Source of the DNA: Clostridia bacterium
GTDB lineage: Bacteria; Bacillota; Clostridia; Oscillospirales; Ruminococcaceae
Assembly (NCBI GenBank): GCA_026001145.1
Contig: BNZN01000001.1
Coordinates: forward strand, 30,212-94,211
Reading direction: 5' to 3'
DNA length: 64,000 nt
A program made the translations under genes and the position numbers. The notes beneath the pieces were generated by a model. The model was not told the DNA's origin. It searched no databases and saw only the letters and a program-made list of their open reading frames with translations. This document shows positions 17,757-26,498 of this stretch, in pieces. Within the stretch, counting starts at the first letter, position 1. Every line of letters begins with the position of its first letter.

Positions 17757-18091
17757 GGCGTAAGCAAGTAAGACAGCAGCGCATTAGATTGTGCGAGGAA
17801 AGTCCGAGCTCCACAGAGCAAGGGTAACTGCTAACGGCAGCCGGAGGCGACTTTAGGGATAGTGCAACAGAAAAAAACCGCCACAAATTTGTGGTAAGGG
17901 TGGAAAGGTGAGGTAAGAGCTCACCAGAGGTTAGGCGACTAATCTGCTGTGTAAACCCTACCCGGAGCAACACTGACGGGGGCACATATGTCTGCTCGGC
18001 ATGTCCCGAAAAGTGGCTTGAGTCCAGTGGTGACGCTGGTTCCAGATAGATTGTTGTCAAAAACAGAACTCGGCTTATATACTTGCTTACC
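17757..18091 (+). ncRNA. rnpB: RNase P RNA, bacterial type A
   Basis: The catalytic RNA of RNase P, which matures tRNA 5' ends. The conserved GAGGAAAGTCCGAGCTCC block lies near 17797, followed by ACAGAA and GGTGGAAAGGTG and later CAGAACTCGGCTTATA. The 5' end GTAAGCAAGT pairs with the 3' end ACTTGCTTAC (P1 helix), which sets both ends. The overall plan is type A, the kind found in Clostridia rather than Bacilli. Confidence 0.95.
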
Positions 18092-18207
18092 GAATGTGCT
18101 ATAAATTTTCTAACTTTATACTGTTTATCGTATCCCATCGCTATTTTACACGCGCAAAAACTTCCCACTTTCCCGAAAGTTCTTAGCAAATTGATTTTAT
18201 TGTTCAC

Positions 18208-18236
18208 TTTACAATTTGCGAGAAATATGCTAAAAT
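18208..18236 (+). promoter_or_regulatory. rpsO promoter
   Basis: TTTACA, 17 bases, TAAAAT, leaving a leader of about 125 nt before the rpsO start that could carry an S15 autoregulatory structure. I cannot define such a structure by eye. Confidence 0.6.
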
Positions 18237-18368
18237 GAAGAGAGAGTTGAGAAAGTTGGGTTTGTTGCCTGTTACTCGGTGGATTAGAGTTCCTCAAAGA
18301 GGGCTTCCCTTTTGCTCTTCGTGCTGGGTATTTTTAGGTTTTTCTCAAAATAAAGAAGGGGTGTTTTG

Positions 18369-18635
18369 ATGTTAAAAAAAGAGGTAAAACAGCAAATAAT
18401 CGAAGAAAATCGAACGCACCAGAGTGACACCGGGTCGCCAGAAGTGCAGATAGCAATCCTTAGCAAGCGAATTTTGGATTTAACAGAGCATCTGAAAGTG
18501 AACAAGAAAGATCACCATAGCAGGCGTGGTTTGTTGCAGATAGTAGGGCAGCGAAGACGGATGTTAAACTACCTGAAGAAAAAAGATATAGAAAGATATC
18601 GTGATATCATAACAAAACTTGGACTCAGAAAATAA
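18369..18635 (+). CDS. rpsO: 30S ribosomal protein S15
   Basis: An 88-residue primary 16S rRNA-binding protein of the small-subunit platform. The typical [15 protein letters not shown] and [20 protein letters not shown] segments are present. The length is exactly normal. I use the ATG after the AAGGGG RBS rather than the TTG one codon earlier. It stands alone; the usual neighbour pnp is not here. Confidence 0.97.
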   Translation: MLKKEVKQQIIEENRTHQSDTGSPEVQIAILSKRILDLTEHLKVNKKDHHSRRGLLQIVGQRRRMLNYLKKKDIERYRDIITKLGLRK

Positions 18636-18725
18636 TGTGCTGGACTTCTGGATTTTGATCTGGGGGTTCTTTTGCTTAATTGGCTGTGTTTGGTTTATTG
18701 GCGGCATTGGGGGGGGGGAATATTT

Positions 18726-19718
18726 ATGTTGAAGAGAACAGTAAAAACAGCATGTATTCTTGTGATTTTGGTGTTTGGAACAGTGGGTAGTTTTGAAGCA
18801 ACACCTGAAAAAGCATCGACAGTTAATATTGCGGACCCAGGTGTGAAGTATGCGATAAATAAAGCGCTTAAGAAAAAATACGCAGATCCGGTTACTTTAG
18901 AAGAACTTAAAAGCTTGAAAGCACTCTATGCTTCTGGTTTCCATATTAAGGATTTGAAAGGTCTTGAATGTGCGACAAATCTGGAAGAACTCTATTTGGC
19001 GAACAATGAGATTATAGATATCTCGCCACTTGGCGGGCTAACTAAGTTAAAAACGTTAGTTTTGGAAAACAACGAAATCGAAGATGCAGATTGTTTGAAA
19101 TCATTAACGAATCTGATAAGGCTTGATCTTTCGGGGAATATTATCGCAAGCATAAATTTTATGGCAGAACTAAGGCATGTTGGTTGGTTCGACTGTGGCG
19201 ACAACAAAATAGAAGATATTTCTAGCCTAAAAAATCTTAACAAGTTAAATATTTTGGATATTAGCAACAACAATATAAGTTCGATTGAACCTTTGAGCGG
19301 ACTTACTTCTCTTAACCTATTGGACATAAGCGATAACTTTATTTCGGATATTTCTCCCCTTAAAAAATCGACAAGGATATATGAACTGTGGGCAGTAGGT
19401 AATCAAATAAGTGACATCTCTGTTTTGGGACACATGCCAAATCTGCGGGATCTTAACTTAAATGAAAACAAAATCCGAAAAATCGGGACAATTGAAAATC
19501 TCATATACTTAATATCACTTGGTTTGGACGGAAATATGATAAGAGATATTTCACCGCTCGCGGAACTTAAGCATCTGGGGTCGTTGAACATTGCATATAA
19601 CCCTATCTCAGATTATACCGCCTTGAAAAAGCTGCGCCAGTTGGAAGAATTGTGGGTTACAGAGGGAGCCAATCTGCCACTGGAGAATACGGATGACATA
19701 ATTGTGGAGCATGTTTAA
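18726..19718 (+). CDS. Secreted leucine-rich-repeat protein (internalin-like repeats)
   Basis: A 330-residue protein with a signal peptide (MLKRTVKTACILVILVFGTV) and about eleven 22-residue LRRs of the type LTSLNLLDISDNFISDISPL, filling nearly the whole chain. No LPXTG, lipobox, GW or SLH anchor is visible, so it is probably released. Bacterial LRRs of this type usually bind host or partner proteins. The start is the ATG after an unusual run of nine G that serves as RBS; an upstream in-frame TTG would add an implausible N-terminus. It lacks the leader hairpin of the other exported proteins. Confidence 0.8.
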   Translation: MLKRTVKTACILVILVFGTVGSFEATPEKASTVNIADPGVKYAINKALKKKYADPVTLEELKSLKALYASGFHIKDLKGLECATNLEELYLANNEIIDISPLGGLTKLKTLVLENNEIEDADCLKSLTNLIRLDLSGNIIASINFMAELRHVGWFDCGDNKIEDISSLKNLNKLNILDISNNNISSIEPLSGLTSLNLLDISDNFISDISPLKKSTRIYELWAVGNQISDISVLGHMPNLRDLNLNENKIRKIGTIENLIYLISLGLDGNMIRDISPLAELKHLGSLNIAYNPISDYTALKKLRQLEELWVTEGANLPLENTDDIIVEHV

Positions 19719-19747
19719 AAATTCCGGTTTTACCCGATTTTAAATCA

Positions 19748-19776
19748 TTTACAAAAGTTTGTTGCAATGCTATAAT
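19748..19776 (+). promoter_or_regulatory. Probable original alaS promoter, now 370 bp upstream
   Basis: TTTACA, 17 bases, TATAAT. Its -10 region is part of a 26-bp sequence repeated at 20097-20122 just before alaS; the second copy lacks a well-spaced -35. Confidence 0.6.
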
Positions 19777-19795
19777 AACGGTGTGCTTACGAATT
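19770..19795 (+). repeat. 26-bp direct repeat flanking a MITE-like element, left copy
   Basis: The sequence from CTATAATAACGG to GCTTACGAATT is identical to the right copy. The 301-bp interval between the copies contains MITE-like copy 3. Confidence 0.85.
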
Positions 19796-19819
19796 TGTAG
19801 CACTACAATTGGCGTGAGA

Positions 19820-20007
19820 CTTTCCAAACAACTTCAAAATCTCATAGCAAACAACCTTGGACTCTGGAAAAAGCGTTGTGGGAGAGAGTCCAGAGAGAGG
19901 GAGTTCGCAATCCTCTCTCTGGTTTATTTCTTTGGGTACCTTTCTTGTCAAAATACAAGAAAGGTACAAGAAAGCGATGCGCTACGACTTTCGGAATGCT
20001 TGGAAAG
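19820..20007 (+). repeat. Dispersed MITE-like element, copy 3
   Basis: The clearest full copy, 188 bp. It begins CTTTCCAAACAACTT and ends GGAATGCTTGGAAAG (short terminal inverted repeats). Inside are two hairpins: TCCAGAGAGAGG with CCTCTCTCTGG, and GTACCTTTCTTG with CAAGAAAGGTAC. It occupies most of the 428-bp gap between the LRR gene and alaS. Confidence 0.75.
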
Positions 20008-20096
20008 CATCGTTTATTTGCTATTTTTGTTCGCTCACAACAAAGCAACAAAGATAATTAGAATTTAGGGAATTTCTGGTCATTGACAAATGCACA

Positions 20097-20122
20097 CTAT
20101 AATAACGGTGTGCTTACGAATT
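20097..20122 (+). repeat. 26-bp direct repeat flanking a MITE-like element, right copy
   Basis: Identical to 19770-19795. It ends 24 bases before the alaS start. A TTGACA at 20083 is only 9 bases from the TATAAT here, too close for a standard promoter. Confidence 0.85.
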
Positions 20123-20146
20123 GAATGCGGAGGATTTAGTTAAGTT

Positions 20147-22756
20147 ATGAAGTGGACAAGTGTAAATGATTTGAGGGAACAATTTTTGACATTTTTTGAA
20201 GAGAAAAATCACATAAGGATCGGCAGTTTTTCGCTTGTTCCTGAAGATGACAACAGCCTGCTCTTAATTAATTCGGGGATGGCACCACTGAAGAAATACT
20301 TCTTGGGGCAAAAGAAATGTGCCACAAATCGGATGACAAGCAGCCAAAAATGCATCAGAACGCCGGATATCGACAGGGTTGGAATTACAAGCAGACACGG
20401 GACTTTTTTTGAAATGCTCGGAAATTTTTCGTTCGGCGACTATTCCAAGAAAGATGCCATCACATGGGCATTTGAGTTTGTTTCTGAAACGATAAAAATG
20501 CCACTTGAAAGGTTGTTCGTTACCGTTTATGAAGATGACGACGAAGCATATAACATCTGGGTGAACGAGATTAAAATTCCAAAAGATCACATGGTAAGGT
20601 TGGGGAAAGACGACAATTTTTGGGAAATTGGAGCAGGACCCTGTGGTCCATGCACAGAGCTTTATTTCGACCGTGGGGAAGCATATGGGTGTGGCCAAGA
20701 AGGTTGCAAGCCTGGGTGTGATTGTGACCGCTTTGTTGAATTTTGGAACATTGTTTTTTCTGAGTTTAATTCTGACGGGGAAGGTAATTACAAAGAATTA
20801 GAGCACAAAAATATAGATACCGGCATGGGGCTTGAACGACTTGCCTGCATTGTTCAAGGGGTTGATAACCTCTTTGAGGTAGATTCGGTCAAAAAAGTGA
20901 TTGCCGCCGTTTGCGAAAAAACGGGCGGAAGCTATAACAGCAACGAAAAAGATGATGTTTCAATTCGAGTGATTACAGATCACATAAGAAGTAGTGTGTT
21001 CATGATTTCTGATCAGGTGATGCCTTCGAACGAAGGCCGCGGATATATTTTAAGACGGCTGCTTAGAAGAGCTGTAAGACACGGCAGAAAGCTTGGGTTG
21101 ACCGATCCGTTTTTGTTCGAGTTGTGTGATGAAGTGATTGAGGGCAGCCGATTGGCCTACCCTGAGCTTGAGCAAAACAAAGCACACATCAAAGATGTGA
21201 TCAAAAGCGAAGAAGAAAAATTCAGAGAAACGCTTGACCAAGGATTGGAGCTTTTGAGCAACATCATAGCCAATCTTAAATCGAAGATCCTTCCCGGCGA
21301 GCTTGCCTTCAAGCTTTATGATACTTTTGGGTTTCCGCTTGAAATAATCGAAGAAATAACTGCAGAAGCCAGCATTAAAGTGGATAAAGCAGGATTTGAC
21401 GAGTTGATGAAAAAACAGCGACAAACAGCAAGAGACGCCAGAAAAAAAACGGGTGATCTTGGCTGGCAACCAGATGATGTTGGCTTATTTAACGGAGTTG
21501 CGACATCTTTGTTCGTGGGTTATTCCAGCTTTAATGTTAAGACCAAAGTTTTAGCTTTGGCAAAAGATAATGCGCGGGTTGAAAGCGTGACAGCTGGAGA
21601 TGTTTGCACCCTGGTTGTTGCGCAGACGCCCTTTTATTCAACGAGCGGCGGTCAGGTGAATGACACAGGTTCAATTGTTGCCAAAAATGGCAGATTAGAT
21701 GTTATCAACAGCCAAAAACTTGCAAACGGCCAGGTAGTTTTGACGGCATCGGTTGCAGAAGGAAAGCTTGATGTTAACGAAGAAGTCGAGTGCCAGGTTG
21801 ATCTTGAGCGGCGCCAGGCAATATGCAAAAACCATTCGGCCTGTCACATCTTGCAGAAGGCACTCTGTGAAGTTTTGGGTGAACACGTGACACAAGCAGG
21901 CTCTTATGTTGACGACAAACGGCTGCGATTTGATTTTACGCATTTCAAGGCATTGGACAAAGAACAACTTGCTGCCACGCAACAAAAAGTCAATGAAATT
22001 GTTTTTTCGGGGCAATCGGTAGATGTTAAGGAAATGCCGATTGAAGAAGCCAAACAGACGGGAGCAACTGCCTTGTTTGGAGAGAAATACACAAACAACG
22101 TCAGGGTTTGTTTCATTGGAGATTATTCAATCGAGTTTTGCGGTGGAACTCACGTTTCGAATACTTCGCAGATTAACGTCTTTAAGATTATTTCTGAGTC
22201 GTCAGTTGCCGCTGGTGTTAGGAGGATTGAGGCAACAACTTCTGCAAATGTGTTGGCGGTTGTTGACCAAAACGATGAGCTGCTCCAAAAGATTGCAGAA
22301 TTGCTGAAAGTCAACGGAATCAGCGAAATTGAAAAGCGGCTTGATTTGACGTTGGAAGAACTGGCAAATGCAAATTCTGAAATTAAAAAGTTGCGTAACC
22401 AGAAGATTGGAACATTAGTTAGCTTACAAACCGAAAACGCAAGGCAGCTGAATGGCTTAAGCTTAGTAATACAAAAATTCGATGATACAAAACCGGAAGA
22501 ACTTAGGCTTTTGTGTGATAAACTAAAATTAAAACTAACTGATTCTGTGATAGTCCTTGTTGCTTTGGGTGAACGAAACATCATTTTGGTAAATGTTGCT
22601 GGCAGAGCTCTGGAAAAATATGAAGCAGCGGACATAATGAAAAGAATCTGTGCTACACTAGGCGGCGGAGGTGGTGGCAAAAAAGAATTGGCACAAGGCA
22701 ACATTTTAAAGATTCAAGGGCTCGAAGAAGAAGTGCTAAGAGTCTTGCAGGGGTGA
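20147..22756 (+). CDS. alaS: Alanyl-tRNA synthetase
   Basis: An 869-residue class II synthetase of normal length. The aminoacylation domain starts WTSVNDLREQFLTFFEEKNH; the editing-domain motif HSACHILQKAL and the zinc motif EFCGGTHVSNT are present, and the C-terminal oligomerisation domain ends with LGGGGGGKKELAQG. No T-box sequence (GGGTGGNACCGCG) was seen upstream. Its promoter region has been rearranged by a repeated element. It is closely followed by a radical SAM gene (4-bp gap), probably one operon. Confidence 0.97.
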   Translation: MKWTSVNDLREQFLTFFEEKNHIRIGSFSLVPEDDNSLLLINSGMAPLKKYFLGQKKCATNRMTSSQKCIRTPDIDRVGITSRHGTFFEMLGNFSFGDYSKKDAITWAFEFVSETIKMPLERLFVTVYEDDDEAYNIWVNEIKIPKDHMVRLGKDDNFWEIGAGPCGPCTELYFDRGEAYGCGQEGCKPGCDCDRFVEFWNIVFSEFNSDGEGNYKELEHKNIDTGMGLERLACIVQGVDNLFEVDSVKKVIAAVCEKTGGSYNSNEKDDVSIRVITDHIRSSVFMISDQVMPSNEGRGYILRRLLRRAVRHGRKLGLTDPFLFELCDEVIEGSRLAYPELEQNKAHIKDVIKSEEEKFRETLDQGLELLSNIIANLKSKILPGELAFKLYDTFGFPLEIIEEITAEASIKVDKAGFDELMKKQRQTARDARKKTGDLGWQPDDVGLFNGVATSLFVGYSSFNVKTKVLALAKDNARVESVTAGDVCTLVVAQTPFYSTSGGQVNDTGSIVAKNGRLDVINSQKLANGQVVLTASVAEGKLDVNEEVECQVDLERRQAICKNHSACHILQKALCEVLGEHVTQAGSYVDDKRLRFDFTHFKALDKEQLAATQQKVNEIVFSGQSVDVKEMPIEEAKQTGATALFGEKYTNNVRVCFIGDYSIEFCGGTHVSNTSQINVFKIISESSVAAGVRRIEATTSANVLAVVDQNDELLQKIAELLKVNGISEIEKRLDLTLEELANANSEIKKLRNQKIGTLVSLQTENARQLNGLSLVIQKFDDTKPEELRLLCDKLKLKLTDSVIVLVALGERNIILVNVAGRALEKYEAADIMKRICATLGGGGGGKKELAQGNILKIQGLEEEVLRVLQG

Positions 22757-22760
22757 TCTT

Positions 22761-23453
22761 TTGGAAATAGCGGGACTCGTACCAAATTCAACGGTGGATT
22801 ACCCTGGGGTTTTGGCAGCTGTTTTGTTTGCAAGTGGTTGCAATATGGACTGTTTTTATTGCCACAACAGAAAACTTATTAACAAAACTTCGGAGTTAAT
22901 CGCCGAGGATGCTGTTTTTGCTTTCTTGCAAAAACGAAAGGAGCTTTTGGATGGGGTGGTTATTTCCGGCGGAGAACCAACCATTCAAAAAGATCTGGTG
23001 ACGTTTATCGAAAAAATCAAGAATCTAGGATATAAGGTTAAACTTGACACAAACGGGAGCGAACCAACCACTACCAGAAAGCTTCTTACTGATAGCTTGT
23101 TGGATTATGTTGCAATTGATTACAAAGCTCCTTGGAGAAGATATAGAGAAATCTGCAGATATGTGGAAACCGAAAATGTACAGCAAACCTTAGAAATTTT
23201 GAAAAACAGCAAAATAAATTGGGAAGCAAGAACAACGATGTTGCCGCACATAACAAGGGAAGAATACATCGAGATGGCAAAAGGAATATTTACGCTGCCG
23301 AAATATGTGATTAACCAATATCGCATTCCCAAAGTTTTTTTGGCAACAGACAAACCGAAAATGGAAGTTAAACCTTATTCAAAGGATTTTTTGTTGCAGA
23401 TGGAAAAGGAAATAAGCGTGTTTCAACCGAACGTGACTCTGTGTGGTGTTTGA
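22761..23453 (+). CDS. Radical SAM activating enzyme, anaerobic RNR activase type
   Basis: A 230-residue radical SAM protein with the 4Fe-4S motif CNMDCFYCHN and the SAM-binding ISGGEPTIQKDL. The N-terminal LVPNSTVDYPGVLAAVLFASGC is typical of the NrdG2-like group that installs the glycyl radical in class III ribonucleotide reductase. The reductase is not in this window. It starts with TTG four bases after alaS, with the RBS AGGGGTGA inside the alaS end, and is followed by hinT at 28 bp. Confidence 0.8.
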   Translation: MEIAGLVPNSTVDYPGVLAAVLFASGCNMDCFYCHNRKLINKTSELIAEDAVFAFLQKRKELLDGVVISGGEPTIQKDLVTFIEKIKNLGYKVKLDTNGSEPTTTRKLLTDSLLDYVAIDYKAPWRRYREICRYVETENVQQTLEILKNSKINWEARTTMLPHITREEYIEMAKGIFTLPKYVINQYRIPKVFLATDKPKMEVKPYSKDFLLQMEKEISVFQPNVTLCGV

Positions 23454-23481
23454 AATAACAAGATCATAGGGAGGGAATTTT

Positions 23482-23823
23482 GTGGAAGATTGTGTTTTTT
23501 GTGACATTGTCAACAGGGAATTGAAAGCAAAGGTTCTTTATGAAAATGAGAGGGTAATGGCATTTTATGATCTTGTGTCGGTAGCTCCTGTCCACTTTTT
23601 GGTAATATCAAAAACGCATATTGTGGCTGCTAAAGCTATTGACAAGGAAAATAGCGGCGTTGTTGCAGAAATTTTTGAAGTTATTGCGGAGCTTGCAAAG
23701 AAACTTGAGCTTGTGGATGGCTTCAGAGTAGTCACAAACAGTGGCAAATTGGCAGGGCAAACGGTCAAACATTTGCATTTCCATGTTTTGGGTGGTCGTG
23801 TTTTTGAGTGGCCACCAGGTTAA
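23482..23823 (+). CDS. hinT: HIT family nucleotide hydrolase (HinT-like)
   Basis: 113 residues, the full length for the family. It begins with CVFCDIV, keeps VAPVHFLVISKTHI, and ends with the histidine triad HLHFHVLGG. HinT proteins hydrolyse phosphoramidate-linked AMP. The GTG start follows a GGGAGGG RBS. It is the third gene of the alaS set. Confidence 0.93.
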   Translation: MEDCVFCDIVNRELKAKVLYENERVMAFYDLVSVAPVHFLVISKTHIVAAKAIDKENSGVVAEIFEVIAELAKKLELVDGFRVVTNSGKLAGQTVKHLHFHVLGGRVFEWPPG

Positions 23824-23854
23824 ATAGCACTGCTTGGTCAAGATATTACGAGGT

Positions 23855-23883
23855 TTGACAAAAAAAGCAAAACATAGTACAAT
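23855..23883 (+). promoter_or_regulatory. Promoter of the first relBE-type module
   Basis: TTGACA, 17 bases, TACAAT. The bases around the -10 (GTACAATGTATTAC) form an imperfect palindrome that could be the RHH operator. Confidence 0.6.
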
Positions 23884-23916
23884 GTATTACAAAAAAGCCG
23901 AAAGGAGCTGATTAAT

Positions 23917-24138
23917 ATGACGATTTCTTTGCGGTTGAGTGATGAAGACACGTGTATAATTCGTAGTTATGCAAAGCTCAAAAATCAAACCATATCCGAA
24001 ATTATGCGAGAGGCAATTTTAGAACAAATCGAGAGAGAGTACGACCTGCGAGCCTATGATGTTGCATTTCAGGAGTACAGAGAAAACCCGGTTACCTACT
24101 CGCAAAATGAGATTGAAAGAGAGCTTGGATTATCCTAA
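23917..24138 (+). CDS. RHH antitoxin of a relBE-type module (module 1)
   Basis: 73 residues. The N-terminal MTISLRLSDEDTCIIRSYAKLKNQTISEIMREAILEQ fits a ribbon-helix-helix DNA-binding fold, and the acidic C-terminal half would wrap the toxin. The stop shares a base with the toxin start (TAATG), the usual translational coupling. It is paralogous to the antitoxin at 34826 (both have DEDT or DEEK after the strand, and the length is the same). Confidence 0.8.
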   Translation: MTISLRLSDEDTCIIRSYAKLKNQTISEIMREAILEQIEREYDLRAYDVAFQEYRENPVTYSQNEIERELGLS

Positions 24139-24404
24139 TGTACAGGGTTAAATATACTAACAGAGCACGAAAGGCAATAGAAAAAATTGACAAACACACA
24201 GCAAAATTACTACTCGCGTGGATACGAAAGAATTTGGAAGGTTGTTCTGACCCCTATCGCTGGGGGAGAGCGCTTGTTGGGAAGTCCGTGTCCGGAAAGT
24301 GGAGATATCGTATAGGGCAGTATCGTTTGCTTGTGTATATATGCAAACAAGACTTAACTATTGTGATATTAGATATTGGCCACCGTAAAGAGATTTATCG
24401 GTGA
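24138..24404 (+). CDS. RelE/ParE-superfamily toxin (module 1)
   Basis: 88 residues. The sequence runs YTNRARKAIEKIDKHTAKLL, then GRALVGKSVSGKWRYRIGQYRLLVYI and ends DIGHRKEIYR, the pattern of RelE mRNA interferases (basic WRYRIGQYRL core, C-terminal HRKEIY). It should cleave ribosome-bound mRNA when free of the antitoxin. The paired antitoxin overlaps by one base. Confidence 0.85.
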   Translation: MYRVKYTNRARKAIEKIDKHTAKLLLAWIRKNLEGCSDPYRWGRALVGKSVSGKWRYRIGQYRLLVYICKQDLTIVILDIGHRKEIYR

Positions 24405-24462
24405 ATTGTTTACCTGTTTTGTTGCGTACCGCTTAGTTAATTTGTGAGAAAAGAGAGATTAT

Positions 24463-25065
24463 ATGCAAGAATATTACACGTTAAAGGTTGCCGGATTGGA
24501 AAGAAAATTACCAATCTGCAGGGTTGATGAAGAAACTTCAATTGCCGCATTCATTATGTTTTCAGATACCGAGCTCACGGTGCGGTGTGCAGAAGAATTG
24601 GCACTTTTGGTGCCAGATTTCGACGTGATTGTCACAGCCGAATCCAAAGGAATTCCGCTTGCTTATGAAATGGCCAAGATAATGAAAAAAGAATATATGG
24701 TTGCAAGAAAGCACGCAAAACTATATATGCTTGCTCCTGTTGAAGTGCGTGTTAAGTCGATTTCAACCAAGAGTGTTCAGAGTTTGTGTTTGGATCTGCG
24801 GGATATGGAAAAGCTGGAAGGCAAAAGAATACTTATTGTGGACGATGTAATTAGCACAGGAGGGTCACTAAACGCCATCAAAGACCTGCTTGAGCAAACT
24901 GGTGGAACTGTCGTTGGGCAGGCTGCAGCTTTGGCAGAGGGTGATGCTATTGGTCGCAGTGACATAATATGCCTTGCCGAACTGCCGATCATTAAAAATC
25001 GCAAGCCAGGGCCGTTGGGGAGCCCTAGGGGGATTTCGGAATGCTTGGAAAGCAAGCAGAAATAA
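24463..25065 (+). CDS. Phosphoribosyltransferase (adenine PRTase-like) with repeat-derived C-terminus
   Basis: A 200-residue type I PRTase. The PRPP-binding motif ILIVDDVISTGGSL lies at residues 126-139, and TAESKGIPLAYEMAK is the APRT-like N-terminal region. The product is a nucleoside monophosphate from base plus PRPP; the base preference is unproven. The last 12 residues (RGISECLESKQK) are encoded by a sequence matching the terminus of the dispersed MITE-like element (GGAATGCTTGGAAAGCAAG), so the natural C-terminus was replaced or extended. It is followed 19 bp later by yugP. Confidence 0.8.
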   Translation: MQEYYTLKVAGLERKLPICRVDEETSIAAFIMFSDTELTVRCAEELALLVPDFDVIVTAESKGIPLAYEMAKIMKKEYMVARKHAKLYMLAPVEVRVKSISTKSVQSLCLDLRDMEKLEGKRILIVDDVISTGGSLNAIKDLLEQTGGTVVGQAAALAEGDAIGRSDIICLAELPIIKNRKPGPLGSPRGISECLESKQK

Positions 25066-25084
25066 AAAACAAAAGGAGTATAAC

Positions 25085-25774
25085 ATGTTTGGATATTATG
25101 AATATGGTTCGCTTTATTGGGCTTCGATCATAGCTTTTGTTTTGTGTTTGATCGCAGAGATAAGGGTGAAGACCACCTTTAGCAAGTATGACAAAATCAA
25201 AGGAAAATCTGGCACAACCGGCGCGGAAGTGGCAAAAACACTTCTGAGAATAGGTGGAATAACCAACGTTAAAGTAGAGTGTATTCACAAAAATCTTGGT
25301 GATCATTTTGATCCGACCACAAAAGTCATAAGGCTTTCTGAAAAGGTTTATGACGGAAGTTCGGTTGCGGCTCTTGGCGTGGCAGCTCATGAAGTCGGGC
25401 ATGCGCTTCAATATAATGAAGGGTATCTCCCGATTAGATTGCGAAACGGAATTTATCCCGTTGTGGCCTTCGGATCAAATGCTGCGATTCCTCTTTTTTT
25501 CTTGGGGCTGATCCTTTCGGCTGCCAATTTGATGCTTACCGGAATTATTTTGTTTGGGTGCGTTGCAATCTTTCAGTTCGTTACTTTGCCAACTGAAATT
25601 AATGCGAGCAACCGAGCACTTGAAGTTTTGAAAACGGCGAGAATTTTGGATGAAGAGGAAATTGGGATGGCATCGAGCGTTTTGAAAGCAGCAGCACTTA
25701 CCTATGTTGCTGCTTTGGTCATGACAATTGTCAACCTATTGCGTTTTATTGACATGTTCAGAAGAAGGGATTAG
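25085..25774 (+). CDS. Membrane zinc metallopeptidase, YugP family
   Basis: 229 residues with an N-terminal helix, the gluzincin motif AAHEVGHALQY near residue 105, two or three C-terminal helices and the TEINASNRALE segment with the further ligand typical of this family. The start is the ATG after GGAGTATAAC; the frame is also open upstream inside the PRTase gene. The substrate is unknown. It lies in a plus-strand run with the PRTase, TIM-barrel and CDF genes. Confidence 0.88.
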   Translation: MFGYYEYGSLYWASIIAFVLCLIAEIRVKTTFSKYDKIKGKSGTTGAEVAKTLLRIGGITNVKVECIHKNLGDHFDPTTKVIRLSEKVYDGSSVAALGVAAHEVGHALQYNEGYLPIRLRNGIYPVVAFGSNAAIPLFFLGLILSAANLMLTGIILFGCVAIFQFVTLPTEINASNRALEVLKTARILDEEEIGMASSVLKAAALTYVAALVMTIVNLLRFIDMFRRRD

Positions 25775-25815
25775 TTTTTGGGCGGCAAGTACGTTGCCAG
25801 AAGGGGAAATAAAAA

Positions 25816-26478
25816 GTGATACCAGAAATAAACGGAAGGCTAAGAAGTCACATGATCAGAGTGCCAGAAGAAATCTGGCAGGTTCATGGGATTAAAATTT
25901 TTGGCAAATTGATCAGAGCCATAGTTTTTTCAACTGATATCGCCATAATAAAAAACATCAACGCAGATGCTGTGATCGCAGTTTATCCGTTCACGGCGCA
26001 GCCGGTGATTAACCAGGCAATAATAACGGCAGCCGATATCCCGGTATTTATTGGCGTTGGTGGTGGAGTCACTGGGGGACAGCGCGCCGTCAACATGGCT
26101 ATGCAGGCGGAACACCAGGGCGCTCGCGGAGTAGTCTTAAATGTACCAACTAAAAATGAGGTTCTCAAAGCTGTATATGCAGTTGTGGACATCCCCATTA
26201 TTGTGACGGTGCTTTCATCAGACAAAGATATGATTAGGGAGCGGCTGGAATCGAATGTGGCCATTTTGAACGTTTCAGCAGGAGACAAAACCCCGCAGGT
26301 TGTTAGTGAAATAAAAAATTCATTTCCACAAGCAGTGATTATGGCTACTGGCGGGCCAACACCAGAATCAATCAAAGAAACAATTGCGGCAGGAGCTGAT
26401 GCAATAACTTGGACGCCACCGACGACAGCCCAGATATCCAAGGAAATGATGAAAAACTATAGGTATGAATATATTTGA
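25816..26478 (+). CDS. TIM-barrel protein of unknown substrate ('hydrolase' family of Clostridia)
   Basis: 220 residues. The sequence has the pattern of a (beta/alpha)8 barrel with phosphate-binding ends: FIGVGGGVTGGQRAVNMA in the middle and VIMATGGPTPESIKETIAAGADAITW near the C-terminus, as in IMPDH/aldolase-like barrels. Database relatives are usually called just hydrolase; I see no catalytic motif that settles the reaction. The GTG start has an AAGGGG RBS. It is followed by the CDF transporter at about 20 bp. Confidence 0.65.
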   Translation: MIPEINGRLRSHMIRVPEEIWQVHGIKIFGKLIRAIVFSTDIAIIKNINADAVIAVYPFTAQPVINQAIITAADIPVFIGVGGGVTGGQRAVNMAMQAEHQGARGVVLNVPTKNEVLKAVYAVVDIPIIVTVLSSDKDMIRERLESNVAILNVSAGDKTPQVVSEIKNSFPQAVIMATGGPTPESIKETIAAGADAITWTPPTTAQISKEMMKNYRYEYI

Positions 26479-26498
26479 CGGAGGAGTGCAACAATCGA

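Noticed and set aside
20123-20146. T-box riboswitch in front of alaS
   Set aside because: No GGGTGGNACCGCG block or specifier hairpin was found in the leader.
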